Below are positions 1 to 12,900 of a DNA stretch of 64,000 bases, piece after piece. The notes under the pieces were generated by a model. It made no database searches and was not told the DNA's origin. It saw nothing but the letters and a program-made list of their open reading frames with translations. The position numbers and the translations under genes are program-made. Numbering within the stretch: the stretch's first letter is position 1; the number at the start of each line of letters is the position of its first letter. Source of the DNA: Echinometra lucunter (taxonomy: Eukaryota > Echinodermata > Echinoidea > Camarodonta > Echinometridae); NCBI GenBank assembly GCA_029962745.1, contig CM057154.1, positions 28,489,263 through 28,553,262 of the forward strand, read 5' to 3'.

Positions 1-836
1 GGAGAGAGAGAAGGAGAGGAAGAGAGGAGGAGACAAGGGAGAGATATGGTACATGTCTACAGAGAAATAGAAGGAAAGAGGAAGAGAGCTAGAGAAAAAG
101 AGGAAAGTGATGGAATGAGACTGAGCATGGGAAGAGTGAGGGAAACAGGAGTATTGAGGGGCCCTTGGCCTAGAGTAGCTTCATTAATTCATTTTTATGC
201 CATTCCTGTGCGTAGCTGCAGTGTGAGCTTATCCTGATGAGCATTTAATTATGTAATACGAATCTCTGCTGGGAGAGCAGCATGGCAGTATGCATGGCAA
301 TGCCTGACAGTGGCCAGAGGTGAATTATTGCCATGTTTAACTGGCATCTACGTGTATACCATACTTGGTTAATTGATTTGGGATTGTTAAGAACATTGCT
401 TTAGCCGTGTTATGGAAAGCTATAAAAAATCTTTTAATGAGATATTTAAATGTAGATTTTACATCCCTGACATGAACATGCATGGGCATTCCTGCTGCAA
501 TATTTCTTCTTTTAAAATGTACTGTTGCATCATCACAATGAAATATGTATAGGAAACTGTATTTGCCATTTTCTCTCACACACAGACAATGCATTATGTC
601 TTTATTCATGTACCTGATTTTGTGTTATTTAATGATAATCTGGAGGATAAGAAATGTAAACAGTTGTGCAGTTTGACATTTTCTGAGAGTACGCTCTTGG
701 TGCTACATTAGTGCAGCTTGGTACATGTATGTTATAAAACGTTTTCCATGCTATTCTTGTTACATGTTAGCCATACTGCAAATGTTGATAGTACCAGTAA
801 ATAGAGAAAGTCTTTGGCCCCCGAGTACCTGACTTA

Positions 837-1012
837 TGGGGTGTTGCAAGAAAGTTGCAATCGATTGCAAGTTGCAACTGATTGTCACTGGCCAATCAAA
901 GTCATTGTTGCATGCATGTCTTCTTAAAAGGGCAGATCCTGAGCCAATCAGAATGGTTGTTTCAAAATTAGCAATTATTTGCAATCGATTGCAACTTTCT
1001 TGCAACACCCCA
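837..1012. mobile_element. Palindromic MITE with 34-bp perfect terminal inverted repeats
   Basis: The arms starting TGGGGTGTTGCAAG and ending CTTGCAACACCCCA are perfectly complementary over about 34 bp and flanked by TTA on both sides (834-836 and 1013-1015). A 3-bp TTA target duplication and G-rich ends fit the PIF/Harbinger superfamily, though a TA duplication cannot be excluded. It is 176 bp long with no coding capacity. Confidence 0.8.
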
Positions 1013-1075
1013 TTAGTGTACAGTACATGTACATTACATGTATTGTACATCCCCTCCCTCCCTCCTCCTCCCCCT

Positions 1076-1076
<1 letters not shown>

Positions 1077-1115
<39 letters not shown>
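1077..1115. repeat. Poly-C tract
   Basis: About 39 consecutive C follow a CCT-rich stretch. Similar G/C homopolymers occur at 12403-12428 (26 G) and near 33495. Confidence 0.95.
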
Positions 1116-1594
1116 ATGTGTAGAGTCAAAGTGGAATTTACTTGTATTATACTAACTACTGACCTTTCCATGTATGTGCAATGTACTTAAATGTAGGTCA
1201 TACAAAAGATCATTTCTGATCAAACCTTTGGAGGTAGCAAAGCCCGGCTCCAGTCAATACCATTGATTTTTTTTCCAAGTTAATTACTATTCAAGCAATA
1301 TCCTGCTGTGATTTCTCCTCATAAATCTGTCAAAAGTGTCAATTAGGTGGCCATTACCTTTAGTTATTTACAGTATACACATTATTCACATGTACAGGTG
1401 TACATGGACATATTTTTGTGCACCAAGCAGTGGATTAGGGCATTATATGAAGTTAAGTAAGCTCTATAGCACATGTACCAGTAGTTTAACATCTGATAGA
1501 GATAACATGCACATGAGTGCACATCTTTTATACAAGGAATCTACATGCACATGTACAGATAGAGTACATGTAGTCCATTGCACCCAGTTTGCGC

Positions 1595-1790
1595 AATTCA
1601 GGTCTAGTTCAGTGGTTTGATCTCTTTAACTAGGACATGAAGGTCATTGGTTCAAGTCTCAGTACAGCCCTAATCTCCTTTGTAGATAGGCAAGAGATTT
1701 ATCAACATTTGCCACTTTGTGTACATGTACATACACTGTAGGATATAAGTCTGTACCTGGAAGGATGATATGTAAGCTAATGGCCCGAAT
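1595..1790 (+). mobile_element. tRNA-derived SINE-like element
   Basis: An A-box-like TCTAGTTCAGTGG (1603-1615) and a B-box-like GGTTCAAGTCTC (1649-1660) are about 46 bp apart, as in a pol III internal promoter. The surrounding sequence resembles a degenerate tRNA. The ends are not resolved, and there is no clear tail or target duplication. Confidence 0.5.
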
Positions 1791-2040
1791 TCATTAAATT
1801 TAATTCATTGTTCGGATTTAAACTATGGTTTGAACTTCCATAACCGTAGTACGGGCATGTTCTCTTTTCCAGAAATGTGCTTATTTTACAAGTATTTACT
1901 GGTATTTTGATCCACAGCAGGGATTTAGGGTTTAGATCATAGTTGAAAATAAACCTGTTTCGTGTATTTTAGGCATTGAGTTTTATTTCTTTCCTTTAAA
2001 ATGATTCCTTGGTTTTGTTGTCCAATGTTTATTAGAGGCT

Positions 2041-2260
2041 AGAGAGAGAGAGAGAGAGAGAGAAAGGGGGAGAGAAAAGGAGTGAATGAGTTGGGAAAGA
2101 GAGAGCGAGAGAGAGAGAGAGAGCGAGAGAGAGAAAAGGGGAGAAGAAATGGGATTAGTGGTAGGAAATAGGGAGAGAGTGGAGGAGAAAGAGAGTGAGT
2201 AATTGAGAGAAAGAGAGGGGCATGAGGAAGAGAGGAGAGAATGAGAAAGAGGATGAAAGC
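2041..2260. repeat. (GA)n microsatellite and GA-rich sequence
   Basis: Long AG dinucleotide runs at 2041-2063 and 2100-2134 lie within purine-rich sequence. The open frame on the opposite strand (Ser/Leu-rich) is a repeat artefact. Confidence 0.9.
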
Positions 2261-2843
2261 AATGTTCTACAAGATACATGTACGTGTACATGTATCTCAG
2301 CTACATATATCTAATGATACATAATGACGTCAGAGTTGCCGAGTCGGGAGTATTTTTGGAAATAAAGACATGTTTTTGCTTCTCATTACCTGCAGTAAGA
2401 AATCTTCAGAAATCATATCCTCCTGATTTTTTCCCTATACTCTCTTGTCTTGTGCAAGTCTAGTTTCACTGTTAATCATTTGGTTTGAGTGGTAAAGCAG
2501 AAGAGATATGAAACTGCTTGCTAGTTTGCCCAAGTTCTTCTCTTGGGTATTACAGATTTTGTTAGTAGTGTATAGGGAAGAGAGGGGTGTATGCTTGTGT
2601 GGGCATTATGATGAGGAGGGCAAATTGAAATCAGGACATACTTTATGGTATCATGCATGTAAAGTCATACTTGTTCACTGTCATGGCAACAAATATCCAC
2701 TGTCTTGAGGAGGTGTACCACAAAGATTTTTATTTGAGAAGTGCGATGGATTGAATGATAGAGGTGGTTAAATTACGTTGTATTGATTTATTGTTGTTCT
2801 TATGCCAAAAAACACAGTGTGCAGACAAGATTTATAAATGATT

Positions 2844-3402
2844 GAAGGCAAAGTCCACCCCAGAAGTTTCACTGTTTCAATAAAAGGAGTTAAATTTGAA
2901 TAGCATTTTAAAAAAGAAATGAGCAAAATTGGTCAAATAAGAAAATTATACTCATTTACATTTTCTAGTAAATTACTCTCGGCTCTGCAAATTGGCAACA
3001 CTGATGACATCATATGCGAGCAGGTCTCCATTCACTTTGTACATGAAATTTCACATTTTCTCAATTTTCTTGGAAGTTACACATTTTCTAACCCCATAGT
3101 GAAGTATGTTAAGAAGAATTGCTTTTTACATAACATACTTTGACTATGGGGTGAGAAAATGTGTAACTTCCAAGAATATTTAGAAAATGTGAAATTTCAC
3201 GTACAAAGTGAATGGAGAGCTGCTCGCATATGATGTCATCAGTGTTGCCAATTTGCAGAGCCAAGAGTAATTTACTAGAAAATGTAAATGGGTGTAATTT
3301 TCTTATTCTTTGACCAATTTTGCTCATTTCTTTTTTAAAATGCTGTTCAAATTCATCTCCTTTTATTGAAGCAGTGAAACTTCTGGGATGGACTTTCCCT
3401 TT
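2844..3402. mobile_element. Long foldback MITE (about 560 bp)
   Basis: Almost the whole element is one imperfect palindrome. The left arm begins AGGCAAAGTCCACCCC and the right arm ends GGGATGGACTTTCCCT, with a centre near 3120. It is bounded by TTGA on the left and TTTAA on the right, so the target may have been TTAA with one mutation. Both arms carry CAAATTGGCAAC (2988-2999; reverse 3244-3255), a word also found in the TTAA MITE family in this window. Confidence 0.85.
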
Positions 3403-5934
3403 AACCATCTCTTGCAGGCAGAAAAAAAGTTCTAGATGTCAAACTCATTTGGGCATGACATTTGTCTGATAATGCATGTAGTTCCTTTGTTTCTTAAAGC
3501 CATGTGTTGTCTTATTGAAAAATAGATTTGAAGGTGTAAAAAAAAAACACAAAAAAAACTAATGGACATTGTGACCTTCTGTCTACATGTATGTCAGATT
3601 TCATTTTTTAATATTCTTTATTGTTTTCATTTGATCAGTACACACATAATACATATAAAATCATACAAACTTCATTTTGAATTCTAATACATAACATAAT
3701 GGAACAAGAACAAAATACAAAGTAAAATCAAATAAATTATATTGAATGAGTACTGTCATTGATAAGGTTCCTTCCCCTACATGTATTCCCCCCCCCCCCA
3801 CTTAAAAAAAAGATCACATTGAAACAAAAAACAAAAAACCAAAACAAAAAAAATATATATGCATGCATGTAATGATGTCTGCAACTTTGCAATTAAAATC
3901 TTTAATTCCTTGTTTCACTGATTTTCTATCATTCAGTAACATGCCATAATAGATTGTTCCACATATAGATATTGCTGTATACTTGCCTTGATTCCCGAAA
4001 CATCATCATTTTGATAAGTGTAGGAATGCACTTTGCTACAGTATTTCAGGAATGACGTTTCTGTAAATTAATGATATCCCAATCACCTTAAAGTGCAATT
4101 ACGATACATGGTTGTCTGTGGGTTTTAAAATGTAAACAGGAAATTAAATCATTAAATGACTGGTGAATACTCAGTTTTGTGAAATGTTAAGCTTTTTTTT
4201 TTTTCTTAATTTCTTACATGTGTAGGTCAAATGTGTGTTTTTGTTTTACAGTGTTTTGGTTTTTTTACGTGATCTGTATACAGATTTAGATTATAGTACA
4301 CATGTCCATGTACGTGGACATGGTGCACATTGAAACTTTGCAAGTTATACTTTTACTGTGCACTATCACATGAAAAAGTCTTCAGCCCTTATACATGTAA
4401 AACATGTAGGCTAATATGACTCTATAATTTTGTGCTCATACAAACAAAAAAAAAGAAGAAGAGGAAGAAGGAGGAGGAGGAGGGAGGAGGGAGAAAGAGG
4501 AGGTGAAGAAGAAGGAGGAGGAAAGAGAAGAAGAAGGAGAAGTCCTGAGGAGAACGAGGAGAAGGAGATTCATACTGAAATTTGAAATTTTGTAATGCAC
4601 GTACATTATAAGAAATGTTTTCTTGGAGGACTTTGCATCAGATACCTTTTTGAATGCTGAAGCAATGTGAAATGTATACAATGTTAGCATGATTACAAAA
4701 TACATGTAAGTGTTGGCAGTACTGTAGGATAACCTCATTTGAACTCACTTTCTTGACCTAACCTGTATTATCGGATGACGTCTTTTTACCCGTACATTTC
4801 CAACCTAAAGGTATGACACGTGTACTGCATCATACATGTATATACCCATGTGTAATTCCACCCCCACCCAATCTAAACAGCTTTAGAAGTGGTTTGATGG
4901 AGCAAGTCGGATATAGTGGGGATAACTTCAGGTGTCAGTGACACCAGCCTCGCCTAGTCCTCGCTAAAATTAACCTTCCAAGAAAGGGAGAATACTGTTT
5001 GTGTGGGTAGAGGATTGTCAACTGGTCAAGATGTATTGATGATACATCTTCGTTTCCTCAGAAGGGACAATTTTGCTTGATGTACAAAACAGATGCCCAT
5101 TGTCGATGCTCCCCATATACATAGACATGTAGTTACATGTACATTGTAGTGGAAATTTCCTCTTTTTTTTTCATGCAAGCTCTTTTTTTGTTGTTGTTTG
5201 TTTGTTTTGTTATGTTTATTCTGTTTTTGTTATTATTCTTCATTTTCTTATTTATTTGGATTGTTCAAACCAGTATATTTCATCATACAGAATACAGATA
5301 TGGTAATGATTTGGAACAATTTTGGCATATTAGCAAGTTATTACAAGTATATTCATGTTTTGAATGATGTTCCTAGATCCTCGAGTACAGACATTATTGA
5401 GTGGCAATTTTAGTGAGGATATAATCATGAAATTAGCGAAAATTAAACCATTGCGGAATGTTAGTTTATACATTACTTGTACATATTTTGATTAATTTTC
5501 TTTTTTGCCAGAGCTCTGTTTTGATTTTTCAGAGCACTGTATATGTGGAGAGTACATGTAAATGTCTGCATTTATGTGCTAATACTCCTGACCTGCCATG
5601 TAAATGTAGATCTCCACTCGGTCATCAATGCTTTGGCAAGGAAATACAAGGGATAAGTACATTTCCCCATTGCAGATTAGTGACTGATAATCACACAAAT
5701 AGAATTTGTGGCTCGGCACCCAATGGAATAGAAATGATGAGTTAGAGAATGGGGGAAGGGAGGCATTAGCATGGCAAGATACTGCGTTAGTGGATAACTG
5801 CATTGGATAAACACAGTGGCAGACACAACAAACGGAGAAAGTACTTGTGTTTGTTTATGTGCTGATATTGAAGCTCCATTTCAGGAAGAGGATGCAGTGT
5901 TTACATCCTAGTAAAGCCTTGTTCACATTTGATA

Positions 5935-6310
5935 TGATGAACTGCCTCAAAAATGTTATTGCCATGGCAAAATGAAGTGGGTTTTTTTTTTTTTAAAGTG
6001 CATTATATTCCGATAGTATTTCTTAATCTTAGAACTCACAGAGCAGTGACTACACTGGGAATCCTTCATTGTGGATGTCTCTTTTTTTTTGAAGGTTCAA
6101 AAAGGTTCAAAAAGGTTCAAAAAGAGCTATTTGATGTGATGAACTGCCTCAAAAATGTTATTGCCATGGCAAAATGAAGTATTTTTTTTTAAAAGTGCAT
6201 TTTATATTCTGATAGTACATGTATTTCTTAATCTTAGAACTCACAGAGCAGTGACTACACTGGGAATCCTTCATTGTGGACGTCTCTTTTTTTTCGAAGG
6301 TTCAAAAAGA
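5935..6310. repeat. Tandem duplication, unit about 200 bp
   Basis: The block around GATGAACTGCCTCAAAAATG at 5935 recurs at 6137 with few differences, including the following T-run, the TTCTTAATCTTAGAACTCAC stretch and GAAGGTTCAAAAAG. The offset is 202 bp. Confidence 0.85.
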
Positions 6311-6844
6311 GCTATGGGAAAAGAATGAAAGAAACCATCAGAAGATTAGCCATAAAAAATTGTTCTTTTTTGTAGCAGGGCAAGTTATTTTTAACAAACT
6401 GTTATGATGTTAATATGAATGTATGTTAACTTGAAATAAAACATTTTACTCTATGTTTTACGAAGTTCCAGGCTCTACTAGGGCTACCTATACATTGTAC
6501 ATGTATTTTTGTTATTACAGTACAGTGATCAGAAATATTAATCATCTTTAATATATTTGGTCGGGAGAAAAATACATGTACATGTAGCTTGGACTTGAAC
6601 CCAGCAAATTCCAAAAGTTCTCTTGTAAATGAAAAATTGTTAACAAGTGTTTTTTCCAAAATACATTTTTTTGAAGCATGCCTGTTGTTTGCTATCAATC
6701 TTTTGTGTACTTCCATGTTCTACATGTGTGATGTACAGAAGCTGTGAAAATATGGAGATGTGTCATAGGATCGTGAAGTTCATGTTTTTAGTGAAAGACT
6801 TGGCATATTTCTTAATGAATTTTCCTTTTCTATTTTGATTTCAG

Positions 6845-6972
6845 ATTGAGAGATTTAATTGTTACATGCCAGTACCACCCAGCAATAGGAGCCTTTGATG
6901 TCCTCCTATTCATGGTAGCTCTCATCAACTTCCTCTTAGCCACATTTGTAGATCCAGGAGTGTTCCCTAGAA
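6845..6972 (+). CDS. ZDHHC5/8-like: ZDHHC5/8-like exon: TM2 and DPG motif
   Basis: The acceptor is a pyrimidine-rich tract ending in TTTCAG at 6839-6844, and the donor is AGAA|GTAAGC. The first base completes a codon begun upstream. The exon encodes a luminal loop, TM2 (about [15 protein letters not shown]) and the conserved DPGVFPR that follows TM2 in DHHC enzymes. The last base (6972) plus the first two bases of the next exon encode Thr. Reading on past the donor gives low-complexity repeat sequence, which supports the splice site. Confidence 0.9.
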
Positions 6973-9900
6973 GTAAGCATTTGTCTTCAGCTTGCATGTT
7001 AACCGGGAAAAAAAATTGCACAAGGGCTCAGGGCCAATCCACCCTCGAAATGCCCAAAAGAGCCCTGGAAAACTTAAAAAGAGCCCCTGAAATTCTCATA
7101 GGGTCCGATGTAAATTGTGTAATGTAGAAAATTGGGGTGGTTGGGCTCAAAAAGTAGCTAAAAAAAAAAAAAAAAAAAAAAATTCCCTGATGTTAACCCA
7201 TTCATGACGAGTTATTTGAAGCCTTATTTATTGATTTTGATCAGCCTTTTTCCTTCAAATTGGCAACACCAGAATTTTCCTTTTAATGCTAAATTTCTCT
7301 TATAAGAAGTTGTGTATCTGAAATAAATATAGATTGGCAGAAAATATGTAGAAAAGTAAAAATGTTGCCAATTTGCATGGAAAAATAGGGATTTTGATTT
7401 TCTGTCACATTGCCAATTTAAAAGCATTTGTGCTTATTTTCCTGTAAAAAAAATTGTTAGCATCAAATGACAAATATTGATGCAACCAAAAAAAGCACAT
7501 TTTTTTTTGGTCTGTTTCTGCTCATATATTTTTTATGTTTTTAAGGGCTATGCATCAAAAAGTTATTGAGCCAAAGCACACAGTGTGGGCACTCTGGCAA
7601 GAATTTGCACATACGGATTATTGTACATGTACTGTACTGTATTGGAGCCATTGAGCTTGGTTTGATTAAGTTTCAGAAAGCAGCTGAGGCCAAATTCTTT
7701 AGTTGCAACTCTGGTCTTGGCTAAGTTTTTATTTAGCCAAGATTTTGGTATTCTGGCCTCTCTTAGATCCAATGTCAGGTTTATATTTTTGGTAAATTGA
7801 ATATTTTGCAATGTTCTGAGAACAAATATAGAACAGAAAAGACTACACTTTGATGCCTCTGTTTTGATCCATTATCTTTTATAAAACTTTTGATGCATTA
7901 TAATCTTTTTTAATTTTGTGAAAAAATGTCAGCATTCTTTTTCTACAATTCATGTTTCAAGTCTTTTTAAAATGATTTGCGTGAAGGCAGGAAAAGAAAA
8001 AAAAGGAAAGATAAAAGGTAAACCAAAGTGTTGTTCTATAATATATACACTCTATTGCGTTTTGTCTCGTATTTTCATTTAAGGGCTAGAACATTACATT
8101 TTTTTTTTTTCCCTGTGAAATTAAAAATTTACAATGATGTCAAGTACTGCCCATGTGACATGGCCTCATGCACAATGTTTACTCGATTTCTTATTTTTCG
8201 TAGCTGCAGTAGGGGACGAAGACAGAGACGATGACCTGAGGGCGCCATTGTATAAAACAGTCCAAATCAGAGGTATTCAGGTCCGGATGAAATGGTGTTC
8301 CACGTGTCGTTTCTACAGACCACCAAGATGTTCACATTGTAGTGTCTGCAACAACTGTATTGAGGTAATGAAACTGTTGTCCAGCAGCCTTCTTTTTTCT
8401 TTATGATGTGATAATCAGGGCTTTCATCAACATCTTTCAGTTTTGGTGTTTTTGTTTGTTTGTTTTTTCTCTCTCATTTCTTGTTAAACTGCTTGTATCT
8501 ATCACATTTTCTTCTGCATTCTCTCTCTTTGAGTTTTCAAGTGGAGCCAACAATAGATGGAACAATTGTTGACAGTTACCTGATGAAGAAACTAAAAGGG
8601 TACACGCATTTTTTTTTTATAACATAACCTTCAACTCACAGAATTTCATTGACAGTTTTAAAGAGTCAAAAAGTTACTTTGTCCTTGATTGTTGATCTGC
8701 CCTATTGAATGGAATAGGAAATGAAAAGCAGTATTTCAGTGAGTAGTGTGCAAACCAGTTGGATTTGTAAAATGTAACAAAGTATCAATCCATCTATCCC
8801 CTCTGTGAAAATTACTCAGCACTCATATGTCACTTGGCCGGTTACGTGCTCGTTTATCGCTGGCGATCTTGGGCTTCTATAGGTTGTAGCATACATGTAC
8901 GTGTAGAGGACGATAATTGATTCCTACATTTCCCATTTGATTATACAAGCATCTTTTCCTCTGCTGTATTTTATCTCAGGAAGTTAGCTGACTTGATGAT
9001 ATCCTGCCCGAAGATTCCCCGAAGATTCCCCACTGCCGTCTCCCACCTCCCCCTCCCTTCCCCCCCCCCCCCCCTTGCTTTTTCTTCATTTTCATCCCCA
9101 TCCATTTTTCTTGTGCTGATTGTCCTTAGTTGCCCTTCAGCTTGCTTTCATAGTGTTTTAATATGAAAAAAAAATATAAAAACGAGTAGACATCAAATGT
9201 CATTGTATGCATGCAGTGTGCCTTATTCATACATTGATGTCATAAATGCTGCAGCATGTACAAAAGAAAGAAACGAAGAGATGAGCATGATACACTTTTT
9301 GTTTTGGAGCTTATTACATACAGAGAATGAAAAGGGCTTTTAAAATAGAGGCCTTTGTCGCACTGCTACTTACATACAGTTGTACACATGTGTACTCACT
9401 TCCATGTGTCCTTCATTTTCATGTAATTTTTTTTTTTATGGTTTACCACGTTTCATGTGAACAAAGTCTTAAATGCGAGTCTACATGTTTCCTAGGTTGA
9501 TTTCTGGATCATTCATGATAATTGAATTTATGAAAACATTTTCCTGTGTCCGGTGGCAATGTGAATGCTTAATTGAGTGCCTGCTTCTGGATATGCAGAA
9601 ATTTGTGCTTGTATGTAGGCGTTGAACTTCGAAGTTATTTGATCAGCACTTGCTGCAAGCAGTGAAAATAAGAAGTTTATACATTTAGGCTTTTTACTTG
9701 ACCACCAAGTTTTGATAGATATATGTCAGAAAGAAATTCCCTACAGTTTTACAGTAAATAACATTATTTACATTGTATGGTGTCCTGTAGGGAGAATGGA
9801 GGGGGGGGGGGAGGGGGTGTCAAATTTGAGATATAAATGACGTAGGCATGCGTTACTCTCATGAACCATACATTGGCCCTGCCTAAGGACATTTATCAAG

Positions 9901-12900
9901 AGAGATTTTATGTCTGTGTTGACGTCATAAATGTTGTTTTGACTTTTAACTGTGTTTATGTGTTTTACTGGTTGACAACCTTTACTCTGATTCTGGAATT
10001 TCTTACAGTGCTTCTCTGGTTATTCAAATTTATACCCCCTGCCCCCTTTCCCCTATTGCCTTTTCAAATATTAAAATTCGCATTTTGTCATCAGGTTTGT
10101 TAAGATTACATTCCCACCTTTTCAATTTCAAAGATCTTTAATGAAATAATAGTGTTTGTTTTTATTCCTTTGAATTACAATGTAATGCTCATTATTTATA
10201 CTTTCAAAGGGTGATTACAATTTAGTACCATCTATAAATACTCTTTATGATGCTTATAAATATCCAAGATTTTTGTTCTTTTGAGACATGTAATTATGTA
10301 TGTTGGGAAGTTGCTTTTGCAAAGAGTTTAAAGTCCCTGACTAGTAACACATACTTCATGTATGTATAAATGGTATCTGCATGTGCTTGTAAGTGTACTT
10401 GTAATGTTGACAGGCTGCATTTTTCCTCTATGAAAATGCTTTTCTTGAAACATAATATTTGATTCAGGATCCTCTTCAGGCCTCCTGAGGTGTGCTGTGA
10501 GTTTAAAATTTCATGTTTCAGCTAATGATAGCTAGGTTTACAGGAGACGTAGTAAACTTAAAGCAGACTCGGCAGAGGTGGGAGTTTTCAACTTGGCGAT
10601 TATCTTGTTAAAGGACCATGCAGACACACTCATTTTTAGAAACTTTTTAAAGGTTTTTTTTTTTTTTTCTTCTCAGGGCAATGACTACGGATGGGGGAGA
10701 TGGGGGGGGGGGGGGGGGTCCTAACTCAAATGCGTTGTGTGCAAACAATTTCTAGTTTCAAACTGTAACAAAGTTCTGCATGTTTTGGTTGGCTTGTGTA
10801 AGATTTCAAACAATCAATATGAACCCTTCACACATGTAGTTCGTGAGTTGTATAGAAGTAGAAGAGGTTCGCTCTGTGTTTATGACTGTGATGGTGCCCT
10901 GTAGACATAACTTTTGAAACAAGCAGTACTGCATCCCACCACCAGATTCGCCCTTGAATATGATCTTGTTAAACATCGTCAGACAGAGCTCTACTAGTTT
11001 TGTGTCGGTACATGTACATGTAGCAGCAGCAGTTGAACAGTTAGTTGGAGTGAATCACAATAAAAGTCTAGACATTCCACAAACTTTGGCCTTTTAGCAT
11101 GTGTTGGATTTTTTCTTTAATTTCCTCATTTTCCCCTTGATTTTTTGTATATTTTTTTTCTTCCAATACTTGAAAATGTCAACAGTCTTTAAGACACAGT
11201 CTGATATTAATGTGTACATATAGGCTTAAATATACATGGTATTTTAATTGCGTAGTTGTGTCAGCCCCTGGCACTTCCTCATCCATTTTTTCCCCATTTT
11301 CTGTACATAATACATATCAAATTGCTTTCAGAAGTGGCATATCAGACATGATATCTTTTAAAGAGTTATTAATAAACTTATTCTATGAAATGAATTTAAA
11401 ATTGAGAATTGTGCCTTTAGTTATGTGACATTAACTAAGATTTATTCATGCAGCATATCAAATTTATAAATCATTGCAAACAAATTTTAATGATACAGGT
11501 AATTGAACAGGAAAGTGACTGTCCCAAAATGGACTTAGTTTTCTTGAATAGTGAATTGACTTTTCATGAATTGTAAAGTGTATTGTGTTTTGTATTCTGT
11601 TATAAATTCATGAAGATATATGATATTCTACATGTAGTTTCATTTTTCGACATACAAGAATTAACATTTCAGATTGATTATTTTACAGTTTTGTTGCTTA
11701 ATGATTGCAGTAAACTACACCCACTCAATGATAGACAGGAGTTCTCAAGTCTCATGTAATTTGCAAATTGAGGTGTTTTTTTTTTTTTTTTTTTTTTGCT
11801 TTATTTATGAAAGCATAAAATAGAATTCAAACTCCAAAAGTGAGAAAAAAAAACCACTTTGAGATGAATGTTTTGAATTTAGTGATAGAAAGAAGTTATT
11901 TGATGGTACAGAGACGGGGCTGGAATAATAAAGCAAATGTATTGTACACCTGTATACACTGTAGTAGGAAGCCATGCGTTATCTGTGGAATTATCACCAC
12001 ACTCTTTCTATGTACATTTTTCTCTCGTGTATATGTACATAGTACAGTTTTCAGGTTTTCAATTGTGGACGCTGTACCACAACTCAATTCCTGTGCTCTT
12101 CTAGCAAACGGTGATTTGTTTCTTTCCAAATGTCACCTTCACTTTCATCAGTGCTCTATAGTTCACATGCATTTGGGTATTTCAATTTTGAACCAGTTTG
12201 GTATTTGTTTTATTGCTCTTGGTATCAGCTATACATGTACATGTATCAGAGTAGACGGGTGTACTACATGTACATTGCAAAGTTTGAACAAAGAAATTTT
12301 ACCCCCCCCCCCTCTTCAACTCCTGCCCGACCAATTCCTTTCAATAATTTTTTTCTGGTGCGGAATATCACTCTGCATCCCATTTCTCTCTGGTTCCCTC
12401 TCGGGGGGGGGGGGGGGGGGGGGGGGGGAGTGTGGAATATACATAAATATTGTCATACACACACATAGCAACAACAAACAAAATGCTGGAAAGGGTACCT
12501 TTTTAGGGTTGAGACACATGAAATGTATGACACATTTACGGTGTCAAATAGGAAGAAAGAGGCCAAAAATAAGGATAAGGGGTATAATTTTCATTTTTAG
12601 TTTATCCTTATTTTACTAGTAAACACAGGTTTAGGGGCTCAATCTTATCAAAATGTATGAAAAAGGATAACAATCCTTGAAATGGGTGTGATTTTGATTA
12701 CTGGATAAAACTTATTTGGGGTGGTTTTGAAAAAGCTAAGCTGCTGCATGTTTTATTACACAGTGATTTATTCTAACTGCCTCTCCCCCCCCCCATGCCT
12801 CTCCCTTTTCACTTTAGAAACTATCATGATTTCCATTTCTGTGATAAGTCATCTTTTTGGTGTGTGTTGTGATGAAATTTAATCACACTCGAAAAATGTT

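Larger units (their letters stand above)
1..6844. other. Non-coding stretch left of the first visible exon
   Basis: This is probably intron 1 of the ZDHHC5/8-like gene. It contains GA-rich simple sequence (1-180 and 2041-2260), a poly-C run (1077-1115), a small palindromic MITE, a SINE-like element, a 560-bp foldback element, a GAA/GGA-rich tract (4441-4570) and a ~200-bp tandem duplication (5935-6310), listed separately. I saw no exon with a start codon and TM1 that would splice into 6845 in the right phase. Confidence 0.6.
6973..8203. other. Intron with repeat insertions
   Basis: Intron between the TM2 and Cys-rich exons. It holds a dispersed repeat (about 7018-7180, related to 13138-13300) ending in an A-run, then a decayed TTAA-type MITE (7197 to about 7600). 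No coding signal is seen. Confidence 0.8.

Noticed and set aside
1..6844. Missing first exon (start codon and TM1) of the ZDHHC5/8-like gene
   Set aside because: I looked for a hydrophobic exon ending two bases into a codon before GT; candidates such as 5137-5367 are T-rich low complexity and do not resemble TM1.
11840..12619. 259-codon open frame
   Set aside because: It spans a 26-base poly-G run, has no domain-like pattern and no splice fit to the gene around it.
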